Assembly (NCBI GenBank): GCA_964387625.1
Contig: CAYLWN010000007.1
Location: 1-39,127 of the forward strand
Direction of reading: 5' to 3'
DNA length: 39,127 nt
DNA from: CAYLWN01 sp964387625
GTDB taxonomy: Bacteria; Patescibacteriota; Microgenomatia; UBA10105
Shown: piece by piece, positions 7,496 to 13,950 of the stretch
Layout of the letters: the number at the start of each line of letters is the position of its first letter
Position numbering within the stretch: position 1 is the first letter of the stretch
Position numbers and translations under genes: made by a program
Notes under the pieces: model-generated
Databases searched by the model: none
The model's input: only the letters and a program-made list of their open reading frames with translations
Told to the model about the DNA's origin: nothing

Positions 7496-8161
7496 ATGAC
7501 TGAACAAAAAGATCAAGCTGGAAATTCAGGTTATTTTGGTAAGGACTATTTCTCTGCAGGCAACTACTTCCATGGCTATGAAAGTTATGGAGGCAGAGGT
7601 TTTTGGGCAAGCGTTTTACGTTCAATAGAAAAATACGTTCCAGATTCAAAACAACGGAAATTTCTTGATGTTGGATCAGCTTTTGGATTTCTTCTCAAAC
7701 ACGAGCTGGGATTTCAAAACGTAAGCGTATTTGGTGTAGATATTTCAAAATATGCTTTAATTAAAAGTAAATCTGTTGCTTCTGGTGCAGGTTTGGTGGA
7801 AGTAAATATTGATAAAAGCGTTTTGCCATTTCCAAATAATACCTTTGAGTGTGTAACTGCTTTGGATGTGGCAGAACATCTTCATGATTTTGATGGTGCT
7901 GTAAAAGATTTTGCCAGAGTTCTTAAATCAAATGGAATATTAATTATTGGTACACCTGTCACAGATACATGGGAAGGTAAGATTTGGGACAAATACGATC
8001 AGGATAAATCTCACGTAAGTAAACCAACTAGGGAAAAATTATTTAATACTCTTAAACAAACAGGGTTTGAAATACTTGAATCAAAATATTATTTTCCATT
8101 ACCCTGGTTAAAAATACCTTTTCCTCGCACAAATATGGAGGTTGTAGCGAGAAAAATTTAA
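7496..8161 (+). CDS. Class I SAM-dependent methyltransferase
   Basis: 221 residues of the Methyltransf_11 type. Motif I is LDVGSAFG at 57-64 (SAM binding), the post-I acidic turn is VDIS at 81-84, motif II lies in VTALDVAEHLHD, and motif III follows in VLKSNGILIIGTP. The N-terminus is rich in Gly and Tyr (NSGYFGKDYFSAGNYFHGYE), often seen in enzymes acting on sugars or small metabolites. The substrate cannot be assigned. The protein is cytosolic, without membrane segments. It stands alone, with its own promoter, and is followed by the 33-base tail repeat shared with the HAD gene. Confidence 0.9.
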   Translation: MTEQKDQAGNSGYFGKDYFSAGNYFHGYESYGGRGFWASVLRSIEKYVPDSKQRKFLDVGSAFGFLLKHELGFQNVSVFGVDISKYALIKSKSVASGAGLVEVNIDKSVLPFPNNTFECVTALDVAEHLHDFDGAVKDFARVLKSNGILIIGTPVTDTWEGKIWDKYDQDKSHVSKPTREKLFNTLKQTGFEILESKYYFPLPWLKIPFPRTNMEVVARKI

Positions 8162-8190
8162 TTGATCTAATGGTAAAATTGTATTCGAGA

Positions 8191-8223
8191 AATAGGTTAT
8201 AACACTATCTATATTTCTTCGCA
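8191..8223 (+). repeat. 33-base tail repeat after the methyltransferase gene
   Basis: Second copy of the 33-base repeat at 3282-3314 (28 of 33 identical). It begins 30 bases after the methyltransferase stop codon, closely matching the spacing of the first copy. Confidence 0.55.
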
Positions 8224-8290
8224 AATATAAATTAGCTTCATTTTTTGTTAAAGAAGATTGTGCTTTGGAACTTTTGATATACTTAATCTG

Positions 8291-8674
8291 ATGGAAGATA
8301 ATAAATTAAGGATTACAATAAAGAAATCAATTAGTGAAGTTTTTAACTTCACAATCACACCACCTAATTCAACTCTTTGGATACCAAATGTGGTTAAAGA
8401 AGAAACAAATGAATGGCCAATTCATATAGGAACTATTTATTCATTACAAAATAGTAAAAATGAACAATCATATGTAATCGTTACCAACTTAAAAAATAAC
8501 GAAATCGTTGAATGGGTTTCAAAAGATCAAAATTATCATTGCAGATATACTTTTAGATCAATTGATAAAAATGTTACTAAACTTGAATATTATGAATGGA
8601 TGAATAACGGAAATTTGGAAGAACCATTTACAATGGCAACTTTGGAGAAATTAAAATCAGTATTAGAAAAATAA
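8291..8674 (+). CDS. SRPBCC-family protein
   Basis: 127 residues from the ATG at 8291. A TTG-initiated form from 8258 would add 11 residues that do not look part of the fold. The pattern fits the START/Bet v1-like SRPBCC superfamily: an opening strand LRITIKKS, helices containing EVFNFTITPPN and TLWIPNV, a run of alternating strands (SYVIVTNLKNNEIVEWVS, then YHCRYTFRS, then VTKLEYYEW) and a long C-terminal helix. Proteins of this fold bind hydrophobic ligands or act as cyclases. The ligand is unknown. It precedes the AlkD-like gene by 50 bases, with a hairpin between them. Confidence 0.75.
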   Translation: MEDNKLRITIKKSISEVFNFTITPPNSTLWIPNVVKEETNEWPIHIGTIYSLQNSKNEQSYVIVTNLKNNEIVEWVSKDQNYHCRYTFRSIDKNVTKLEYYEWMNNGNLEEPFTMATLEKLKSVLEK

Positions 8675-8687
8675 ATTAAACGTTCAT

Positions 8688-8717
8688 AAGGTCGGACCTT
8701 TAAAAAGGTCCAACCTT
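8688..8717 (+). terminator. 13-bp inverted repeat between the SRPBCC and alkD genes
   Basis: AAGGTCGGACCTT at 8688-8700 pairs with AAGGTCCAACCTT at 8705-8717 with one mismatch. Only AATTTA follows, so U-tract support is weak. Its end is 7 bases before the alkD ATG, so it could also act on alkD translation. The GGTCSGACC core resembles the GGGTCCGACCC motif in the tail repeats at 9439 and 10337. Confidence 0.5.
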
Positions 8718-8724
8718 AATTTAT

Positions 8725-9432
8725 ATGAAAAATGTTATTGAAAAAATTCGCAAGGAATTAAAACTTAATTCAGATGAGAAAACTCGACAAAGTGGAGAGC
8801 GATTTTTTAAAGAAGCAATAAAATTATACGGAGTAAAAACTGCTATTGTTGGGAATATTGGAAAAAAATATTTTCAGGAAATAAAGGATAAAAATAAACA
8901 AGAAATTTTTGAATTGTGTGAAAAGTTATGGCAATCAGGTTTTATGGAAGAATCATTTATTGCCTGTAACTGGTCATACAATGTTCATAAATTTTTTGAA
9001 CCCAAAGATTTTCAAATTTTTGAAAATTGGTTAAAAAAGTACGTTTCAAATTGGGCGTCATGTGATACTTTTTGTAATCATACAACTGGTACATTTATAG
9101 AAATGTATCCTCAATTTGTGAATCATTTAAAAATCTGGGCTAAATCTAAAAACCGCTGGGTACGCCGGGCTGCAGCTGTAACTTTAATAGTTCCGGGAAA
9201 ACACGGAAAATTTTTGAGCGAAATTTTTGAAATAGCAGATATATTACTTGAGGATCTAGATGATATGGTGCAAAAAGGATATGGATGGATGTTAAAAGTT
9301 GCCAGCCAGATTCATCAAAAACAAGTTTTTACTTATGTAATGAAACATAAATCTCAAATGCCCAGAACCGCACTTCGTTATGCTATTGAAAAAATGCCAA
9401 AAGACTTGAAAGCAAAAGCAATGGAGAAATAA
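8725..9432 (+). CDS. AlkD-like DNA glycosylase (HEAT-like repeats)
   Basis: 235 residues, the normal size of the DNA alkylation repair family. AlkD removes N3- and N7-alkylated purines and is built from HEAT-like helical repeats that cup the DNA backbone. Family marks are visible: the EEKTRQSGERFF-like N-terminus (here DEKTRQSGERFF), WASCDTFCNH in the middle (the W and D positions belong to the active cleft), NRWVRRAAAVTLI, and the conserved DLDDMVQKGYGWMLK segment with its Asp pair and tryptophan. It acts in the cytoplasm on chromosomal DNA. The gene is followed by a 63-base sequence that also follows the ZIP gene. Confidence 0.9.
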   Translation: MKNVIEKIRKELKLNSDEKTRQSGERFFKEAIKLYGVKTAIVGNIGKKYFQEIKDKNKQEIFELCEKLWQSGFMEESFIACNWSYNVHKFFEPKDFQIFENWLKKYVSNWASCDTFCNHTTGTFIEMYPQFVNHLKIWAKSKNRWVRRAAAVTLIVPGKHGKFLSEIFEIADILLEDLDDMVQKGYGWMLKVASQIHQKQVFTYVMKHKSQMPRTALRYAIEKMPKDLKAKAMEK

Positions 9433-9438
9433 ATGCTT

Positions 9439-9501
9439 TTTGCGGGAAATAAATGTTTTTTAGAGCATTCTAGCAATCTGTATTTCAAAGGGTCCGACCC
9501 T
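9439..9501 (+). repeat. 63-base direct repeat, first copy
   Basis: Identical to 10337-10399 except for one base (position 9445 versus 10343). It starts 6 bases after the alkD stop codon and ends in the short palindrome GGGTCCGACCC. The second copy follows the ZIP gene, so the two copies also flank that gene. Confidence 0.85.
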
Positions 9502-9513
9502 AATTTAATCTAG

Positions 9514-9519
9514 TATAAT
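9514..9519 (+). promoter_or_regulatory. -10 element for the ZIP transporter gene
   Basis: A perfect TATAAT placed 22 bases before the ATG, directly after the first copy of the 63-base repeat. No clear -35 or extended -10 is seen. Confidence 0.5.
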
Positions 9520-9541
9520 CGAACGATACAAATCAGCTATT

Positions 9542-10321
9542 ATGAACAACATTTTTTTGCAACTACAAAATTATCCTTGGTTATTAGGATTAGTCGGAGG
9601 ATTAATAATTACTGTCTTCAATGCGTTTGGTGCATCATTAGTTTTATTAGCAAATAAAAATGTCTCACAAAAAACTCTGGATACTTCATTAGGTTTTGCT
9701 GCAGGACTTATGTTAGCAGCAAGTTTTACAAGTTTAATAATACCGGGGATAAAAGTAGGCGGAATAATACCGGTCATTATAGGAATTGCAATTGGAGCAA
9801 TATTTTTTGATTTCATCGATCATCGTGTTCCACATGTTCATTTGGAAGGCAGACGTGAAGGACCAGAAAAAAGATTAAATGCTTTATGGCTGTTTATCAT
9901 TGCCATCACCATTCATAATATGCCGGAAGGTCTATCTGTCGGAATATCCATGGGATCAAAAAATTTACATCAGGCACTTTTACTTATGATAGCTATTGGA
10001 ATTCAAAATATTCCTGAAGGATTTGCTGTAGCATTTTCTTTTTATGCGCACAAAATGGGTAATAAATGGCAATCAGTTTGGATGGGTATAAAATCAGGAT
10101 TAGTGGAAATTCCACTAGCATTAATAGGAGCATTACTTGTTTCCCGAATAAATAATTTATTGCCTTATGCATTGGGATTTGGTGCCGGTGCTATGTTATA
10201 TGTAGTTAGCGATGAAATAATACCTGAAACACATAAAAATGGTCACGAAAGATTTGCTACTTTTGGAATCATTTTTGGAATAATTCTGATGTTGTTTTTG
10301 GATATGGTAATAAAATCCTAA
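9542..10321 (+). CDS. ZIP-family divalent metal transporter
   Basis: 259 residues with about eight hydrophobic segments. ZIP transporters move zinc, iron or related divalent cations into the cytoplasm. The two metal-site motifs are intact: HNMPEG at 125-130 (helix 4) and QNIPEG at 155-160 (helix 5). A histidine-rich loop, HRVPHVH at 94-100, lies before them, as in ZIP and GufA proteins. The C-terminal part has DEIIPETHKNGHE, matching the conserved E-x-x-P-E-x-H helix of the GufA subfamily. The length is typical. The gene has its own TATAAT and is bracketed by two near-identical 63-base repeats, so acquisition as a module is plausible. Confidence 0.95.
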   Translation: MNNIFLQLQNYPWLLGLVGGLIITVFNAFGASLVLLANKNVSQKTLDTSLGFAAGLMLAASFTSLIIPGIKVGGIIPVIIGIAIGAIFFDFIDHRVPHVHLEGRREGPEKRLNALWLFIIAITIHNMPEGLSVGISMGSKNLHQALLLMIAIGIQNIPEGFAVAFSFYAHKMGNKWQSVWMGIKSGLVEIPLALIGALLVSRINNLLPYALGFGAGAMLYVVSDEIIPETHKNGHERFATFGIIFGIILMLFLDMVIKS

Positions 10322-10336
10322 AATTAAACAGAAGAA

Positions 10337-10399
10337 TTTGCGTGAAATAAATGTTTTTTAGAGCATTCTAGCAATCTGTATTTCAAAGGGTCCGACCCT
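10337..10399 (+). repeat. 63-base direct repeat, second copy
   Basis: Second copy of the 9439-9501 sequence (62 of 63 identical), starting 16 bases after the ZIP stop codon. Near identity suggests recent duplication or gene conversion. Confidence 0.85.
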
Positions 10400-10405
10400 A
10401 TTTAA

Positions 10406-10615
10406 GACCCTATTTAACTTACAAATGTCAGGGCTTTACCCATTTTGTCTGCTCTACCTGNNNNNNNNNNNNNNNNNNNNNNNNNNNNNNNNNNNNNNNN
10501 NNNNNNNNNNNNNNNNNNNNNNNNNNNNNNNNNNNNNNNNNNNNNNNNNNNNNNNNNNNNGACCCTATTTAACTTACAAATGTCAGGGCTTTACCCATTT
10601 TGTCTGCTCTACCTG
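10406..10615. other. Scaffold gap flanked by an identical 55-base overlap
   Basis: Positions 10406-10460 and 10561-10615 are identical over 55 bases and are separated by exactly 100 N. This is what results when two contigs with overlapping ends are scaffolded but not merged. The true chromosome probably holds this sequence once, and the gap may not exist. Reading frames across the N are artefacts. Confidence 0.9.
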
Positions 10616-11774
10616 TTCGACCAATTCTGTGGATATAATCATTATAACTTGTGGGTTCATCAAAATTGATTACATGAGAAACATTTTCAATATCCAATCC
10701 TCTAGCTGCAACATCTGTTGCTACTAAAACTTGCAATAAATTTTGTTTAAAATCATTTAAAGCTCTAAGTCTTTGGTTTTGTGATTTATTGCCGTGAATA
10801 GAAGCTGCAGAAAAACCATTTAGCAATAATAATTTGGATAATTTCTCTACTCCATGTTTGGTTCTGCCAAAAACCAACACTTTTTTAAATTCTCCTCTGT
10901 TTTTGAGCATTGATTGCAGTTTGAAAACTTTATCATTATTATCTGTCACTCTGACAATATCCTGATCAATATTTTTGGCTGTTTCATATACTTTTACAGA
11001 AATAGTGATTGGATTTGTCAAAAATGTTTGAATAATTCCGTTTATTTCCTGTGAAACTGTGGCAGAGAAAAATAATGATTGTCGCACACGCGGTAAATGA
11101 GAAATGATAAATTTAATATCTTTTATAAAACCGATATCCACCATTCTATCCACTTCATCTAAAACTATGTTTTTATAATTACTTAAATTTAAAACTCTCC
11201 GGTTTATTAAATCTTTCAACCTTCCCGGAGTACCGATGGTAAAATGTGCATTACCTTGAATTTGCCTTATTTGCATCATGATATTAGATCCGCCGATACA
11301 CAGAGCTGAGGAAATTTGCAAAGATTTAGAAAATGCGTCTAAATCTGCTTTGATTTGGACTGCGAGTTCACGGGTTGGAATAATTATCAAAACTTTTTCG
11401 TTTCGATTAAGTAAAATTTTATTAATTAAAGGGATCAAAAAAGCTGCAGTTTTACCGGTTCCGGTATTGGCAATACCTACTACATCACGACCATCTAATA
11501 TTGGTTGAATTGCCTGATCCTGAATAGGAGTAGGAATTGTGTAGCCGTGATTTAGTATATTTTGTTTAAGACGCGGGTCAATTGCAAAATCTACAAATTT
11601 ATGGGTAATTTCAACTGCTTTCTTATTATCCAGAATTTGGCTTTTATTCACATATTGTGAAGCATGAACAGATGATTTAATATTTCTTCCTTTACCACGA
11701 GAAAACCGGCCACCTGAAAAACGGTTTCCAGGAATATGTTTCCGAAAATTTCTGTTAAATGGATGATGACGCAT
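10569..11774 (-). CDS. DEAD-box RNA helicase
   Basis: 401 residues, an ATP-dependent RNA unwinding enzyme acting in ribosome assembly or RNA turnover. The motifs run in order: Q motif near 77-89 (GYTIPTPIQDQAI), Walker A ANTGTGKT at 102-109, PTRELA at 133-138, TPGRL at 182-186, motif II as DEVD at 206-209 instead of DEAD, SAT at 237-239, and HRIGRTGR at 382-389. The first 35 residues are Arg, Gly and Phe rich, an RNA-binding tail placed at the N-terminus. The protein stops soon after motif VI, so the usual C-terminal extension is absent. The stop codon lies in the 55-base overlap next to the gap but is identical in both copies, so it is reliable. Confidence 0.95.
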   Translation of the reverse strand: MRHHPFNRNFRKHIPGNRFSGGRFSRGKGRNIKSSVHASQYVNKSQILDNKKAVEITHKFVDFAIDPRLKQNILNHGYTIPTPIQDQAIQPILDGRDVVGIANTGTGKTAAFLIPLINKILLNRNEKVLIIIPTRELAVQIKADLDAFSKSLQISSALCIGGSNIMMQIRQIQGNAHFTIGTPGRLKDLINRRVLNLSNYKNIVLDEVDRMVDIGFIKDIKFIISHLPRVRQSLFFSATVSQEINGIIQTFLTNPITISVKVYETAKNIDQDIVRVTDNNDKVFKLQSMLKNRGEFKKVLVFGRTKHGVEKLSKLLLLNGFSAASIHGNKSQNQRLRALNDFKQNLLQVLVATDVAARGLDIENVSHVINFDEPTSYNDYIHRIGRTGRADKMGKALTFVS

Positions 11775-11800
11775 AAAATTTATCCTTTATTAAAAATAAT

Positions 11801-11895
11801 GTCATCCTGGAGGATCCGCCAACTGGAGGAGACGATAGTATCTATAGAGATTCTATCGCTTCGCCAAGTCAAACTTGGCTTCGCTCCAGAATGAC
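11801..11895. repeat. Nested dispersed palindrome
   Basis: Runs from GTCATCCTGGAG to CTCCAGAATGAC, complementary outer ends that enclose several inner hairpins, including CCAAGTCAAACTTGG. The inner CAAGTCAAACTTG is also the core of the insertion near 26992-27015. It lies 26 bases upstream of the helicase start. Confidence 0.65.
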
Positions 11896-11900
11896 AACTT

Positions 11901-12030
11901 TAAACTGATAAACCTGCCTAAATGAGATTTGCTTTAATAAGGGGATAAGATACGAAGTAAAAAATGTAGGTATCTTTATCTTGATAACTTAAATAAAACG
12001 ATGTCAAATTTAAACAGATTTATCAGTTTA
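11901..12030. repeat. 130-base element closed by a 16-bp inverted repeat
   Basis: TAAACTGATAAACCTG (11901-11916) pairs with CAGATTTATCAGTTTA (12015-12030) with one mismatch. Inside, GATAAGATAC pairs with GTATCTTTATC around a 16-base loop. A 14-base block, GGTATCTTTATCTT at 11969-11982, recurs inverted at 12385-12398 in the leader of the next gene, with partial similarity around it. The two elements look like diverged inverted copies of one structured sequence. Confidence 0.5.
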
Positions 12031-12195
12031 TACCGATTTATAATTGAAAACGAATCGAGTATATCCTTGATCAAATCTTTGGATAAATCTGTCGTTTCAT
12101 CAATTGGAAAATACAAGCATAACATATGCATAGATGACTGTCAATGGTTTAAAGCCCTAAAAAAGGCTATTTTAGCCTCAAAATTGAGCTTTTAA
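12001..12195 (+). CDS. Possible small hypothetical protein, 64 aa
   Basis: Open frame with an ATG start and no recognised homology. It is predicted soluble, with an N-terminal hydrophobic-aromatic stretch (FISLYRFIIE) and a C-terminal basic part (WFKALKKAILASKL). The first 30 bases lie in one arm of a 16-bp inverted repeat, and no Shine-Dalgarno is seen, so it may not be translated. A small hairpin with AGGCT/AGCCT arms overlaps the end of the frame. I list it mainly so the stretch is not left unexplained. Confidence 0.25.
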   Translation: MSNLNRFISLYRFIIENESSISLIKSLDKSVVSSIGKYKHNICIDDCQWFKALKKAILASKLSF

Positions 12196-12232
12196 CCACC
12201 TTAAACCGACCTTAATTATGGAAAATGATTAA

Positions 12233-12267
12233 GATTGCCACGCCTCGCTTCGCGGGCTCGCAATGAC
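12233..12267. repeat. Dispersed palindromic repeat unit
   Basis: GATTGCCACG...CGCAATGAC with CGCTTCGCG in the middle. It is the same family as 233-275 and 365-395. It sits in the 333-base gap between the 64-codon frame and the zinc-finger gene, which otherwise holds a promoter and a structured leader. Confidence 0.6.
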
Positions 12268-12318
12268 AAGAATATTAATTTTTTGACTACTCCTAGCATT
12301 GCCAAAACCTCAATTTTA

Positions 12319-12327
12319 TGCTATAAT
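12319..12327 (+). promoter_or_regulatory. Extended -10 promoter with a long leader downstream
   Basis: TGCTATAAT is a perfect extended -10. Transcription would begin near 12334, leaving a leader of about 195 bases before the ATG at 12529, unusually long for this genome, where other starts are near-leaderless. Confidence 0.55.
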
Positions 12328-12349
12328 CTGTAAACTTTAAACCCAAAAA

Positions 12350-12512
12350 CCTGTTTAGATGTTGGTTAGATTTATTAAGTATTTAAGATAAAGATACCCT
12401 AAATTAAACACATTTTTGTATCTATTTAGTACGTAAAGATTAATTTAAGATTTATCCCGATAATTATCGAGGATAGACACGATACATTTACAAATGTCAT
12501 CGGTCTAAACAG
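12350..12512 (+). ncRNA. Candidate structured leader RNA
   Basis: The long leader is closed by CTGTTTAGA (12350-12358) pairing with TCTAAACAG (12504-12512), followed by ATTTTT. Inside are AGATAC/GTATCT arms around 12391-12424, a stem TATCCCGATAA/TTATCGAGGATA with one bulge around 12452-12474, and ACATTT/AAATGT arms near 12484-12497. The arrangement of a closing stem, several inner hairpins and a short T-run resembles a riboswitch or small RNA, but it matches no class I know. Part of it is similar to the inverted element at 11901-12030. Confidence 0.4.
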
Positions 12513-12528
12513 ATTTTTGGATTTATAT

Positions 12529-12777
12529 ATGCAAACAACTGAACCAATCAATCCCTGTTATCGCTGCGGAAAAGAAAGAAAAATCGTCAAGAAATGGGAA
12601 GAAAAAACCCAAGGAGCAAAAATCAGCTGTACTATGGCTGTGTGTCCTGATCCGGAATGCCAGAAAAAAGTGGATGCTCAAAATGCCAGAAATTTAGAAA
12701 AACAACTTCTGCACATGAAACCCCATGGAAAACAACCTCCAAACAAACAAATCGTCTTGGGCAAAAAAAAGAATTAA
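12529..12777 (+). CDS. Small zinc-finger-like protein, 82 aa
   Basis: 82 residues from the ATG at 12529; an in-frame TTG four codons earlier is less likely. The N-terminal half holds two cysteine pairs, CYRCGK and then CTMAVCPDPEC, consistent with one zinc-binding ribbon. The C-terminal half is basic (KQPPNKQ and a final KKKN) and could contact nucleic acid. I recognise no specific family. It is a plausible small RNA- or DNA-binding protein. It follows the long structured leader and is 27 bases before the DUF523 gene, likely cotranscribed. Confidence 0.65.
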   Translation: MQTTEPINPCYRCGKERKIVKKWEEKTQGAKISCTMAVCPDPECQKKVDAQNARNLEKQLLHMKPHGKQPPNKQIVLGKKKN

Positions 12778-12804
12778 TCCCCTATTTAAACTTTTTTTTA
12801 AATA

Positions 12805-13236
12805 ATGAAAAAGTTACCTACGCTAAAGATTGTAAGTGCTTGTTTAGCCGGAATTAATTGCAAATATGATGGTACAAATAATTTATGCCCAAAAATCGCC
12901 AAAATGGTGCAAAACGCTCAAGCAATTCCTGTTTGTCCTGAAGTTTTAGGAGGATTATCAGTTCCCCGTCAATCTGTAGAAATAAAAAATAATCAAATTA
13001 TAAGCAAAAATGGAGAAAACTTTACTGCTCAATTTGAAAGAGGCGCAAAAGTTGGATTAAAACTTGTTCAAACAGTTGGTGCTAAAGAAGCAATTTTAAA
13101 AGCTCGATCACCCAGTTGCGGTTTTAGACAAATTTATGATGGAACTTTTTCCAAAAAGTTGGTAAAAGGTGACGGTGTTTTTGCTAAACTTTTAAAATTA
13201 CATAATTTCAAAATCAAAACCGAGGAAGAAATTTAA
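12805..13236 (+). CDS. DUF523 family protein
   Basis: 143 residues, the family's normal length. DUF523 proteins (YbbK-like) are small cysteine-rich proteins of unknown biochemical function. The diagnostic blocks are all present: VSACLAGINCKYDG with Cys13 and Cys19, Cys28, PVCPEVLGGLSVPR with Cys44, and ARSPSCGFRQIYDGTF with Cys105. The conserved cysteines suggest metal or cluster binding. The gene ends one base before the convergent tspO stop, so the two transcripts must overlap or terminate inside each other. Confidence 0.92.
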   Translation: MKKLPTLKIVSACLAGINCKYDGTNNLCPKIAKMVQNAQAIPVCPEVLGGLSVPRQSVEIKNNQIISKNGENFTAQFERGAKVGLKLVQTVGAKEAILKARSPSCGFRQIYDGTFSKKLVKGDGVFAKLLKLHNFKIKTEEEI

Positions 13237-13237
13237 A

Positions 13238-13717
13238 CTATCTATTTAACATCATCACTCCAAAATTCAAATAAGAGGCAAAAGTTACCCAAACCAAATA
13301 AGGCAATAGAAGATATCCTGCCAATTCATCAATTTGTTTGAATTTCAGATAAGTTTCCCTAATTAATAACCATAAAACTACAATTTCGATAAATCCAAAT
13401 AAAGGAGATTGCAAACCAAAGAAAACCACGCTCCATAAAATATTAAAACCGAATTGAATTATGAATATATTTAAGGCATGTTTAACGTCTTTTTTCTGAT
13501 ATCCCTTAGCCCAGACTAAATAAGCTGCAATTCCCATGAGTAAAAATAAAATTCCCCAAGCTGGTCCAAACACCCAATTTGGCGGAGTAAAAGGCGGTTT
13601 TTGAAGGAAAATATACCAAGATTTGATGGAAGGTATTGTAAAAATTGAGCCAATGGAACCAAGAATTTCACTGCCTAAAACAAACAGCATGAGTGTTCCT
13701 AAATTAAGTTTTTTCAT
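13238..13717 (-). CDS. tspO: TspO/MBR family membrane protein
   Basis: 159 residues with five predicted membrane helices. TspO proteins bind porphyrins and other tetrapyrroles or lipids. The family signature is visible: WYIFLQKPPFTPPNWVFGPAW between helices 1 and 2, WxxxY-type aromatic positions in the middle (NILWSVVFFG) and a closing YLVWVTFASYLNF. CPR genomes commonly lack tetrapyrrole synthesis, so a sensory or uptake role is more likely than biosynthetic control (inference). The start is ATG at 13717, with a TATAAT (minus strand) at 13726-13731 only 8 bases upstream, implying a leaderless transcript. Confidence 0.93.
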   Translation of the reverse strand: MKKLNLGTLMLFVLGSEILGSIGSIFTIPSIKSWYIFLQKPPFTPPNWVFGPAWGILFLLMGIAAYLVWAKGYQKKDVKHALNIFIIQFGFNILWSVVFFGLQSPLFGFIEIVVLWLLIRETYLKFKQIDELAGYLLLPYLVWVTFASYLNFGVMMLNR

Positions 13718-13725
13718 ATATTTTT

Positions 13726-13731
13726 ATTATA
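13726..13731 (-). promoter_or_regulatory. -10 element for tspO, leaderless
   Basis: TATAAT on the minus strand, ending 8 bases before the tspO ATG. The expected transcription start coincides with the start codon. Confidence 0.4.
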
Positions 13732-13787
13732 TATAGTTTATTGAGAGATTGTATCTAAAATCGGGTTTTTGGGGTAAAATATTGATT

Positions 13788-13832
13788 AGCTATGCTAGAC
13801 GGGCTTGCCCGTTAGACTTGTCCTCCATAGCT
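13788..13832. repeat. Nested palindrome before tRNA-Pro
   Basis: AGCTATG (13788-13794) pairs with CATAGCT (13826-13832), and inside it ACGGGC pairs with GCCCGT across 2 bases. The segment belongs to the dispersed palindrome type and lies 10 bases upstream of the tRNA, so it would be in the precursor transcript. Confidence 0.5.
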
Positions 13833-13842
13833 TTAGCGAAGG

Positions 13843-13915
13843 CGGGGTGTAGTTCAATTGGTAGAACGCTATCATGGGGTGGTAGAAGTTTGGAGTTCAA
13901 GTCTCCACACCCCGA
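13843..13915 (+). tRNA. tRNA-Pro (anticodon GGG)
   Basis: 73 bases. Acceptor CGGGGTG pairs with CACCCCG, D stem GTTC with GAAC, anticodon stem CTATC with GGTAG around loop ATGGGGT, and T stem TGGAG with CTCCA. The anticodon is GGG, followed by the G37 typical of proline tRNAs. The C1-G72 pair and discriminator A73 also fit tRNA-Pro. CCA is not encoded. A homing-endonuclease-like gene starts 36 bases downstream. Confidence 0.93.
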
Positions 13916-13950
13916 CAAGTATCTTTATTTGTCGGAAAATTAAATTGATT

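Noticed and set aside
10425..10727. Open frames running through the N gap near 10461
   Set aside because: They exist only because N codons are read as unknown residues; the flanks are a duplicated contig end.
12350..12512. RNase P RNA, tmRNA or SRP RNA in the long leader
   Set aside because: It is too short for RNase P RNA or tmRNA, and none of the conserved sequence blocks of those RNAs is visible.
12350..12512. Integron attC-like site in the GTTTAGA/TCTAAAC arms
   Set aside because: The core bases do not fit the GTTRRRY and RYYYAAC patterns, and no integron integrase is present.
13749..13943. Frames across tRNA-Pro on the plus strand
   Set aside because: The tRNA is structurally complete, and the frames have no recognisable protein features.
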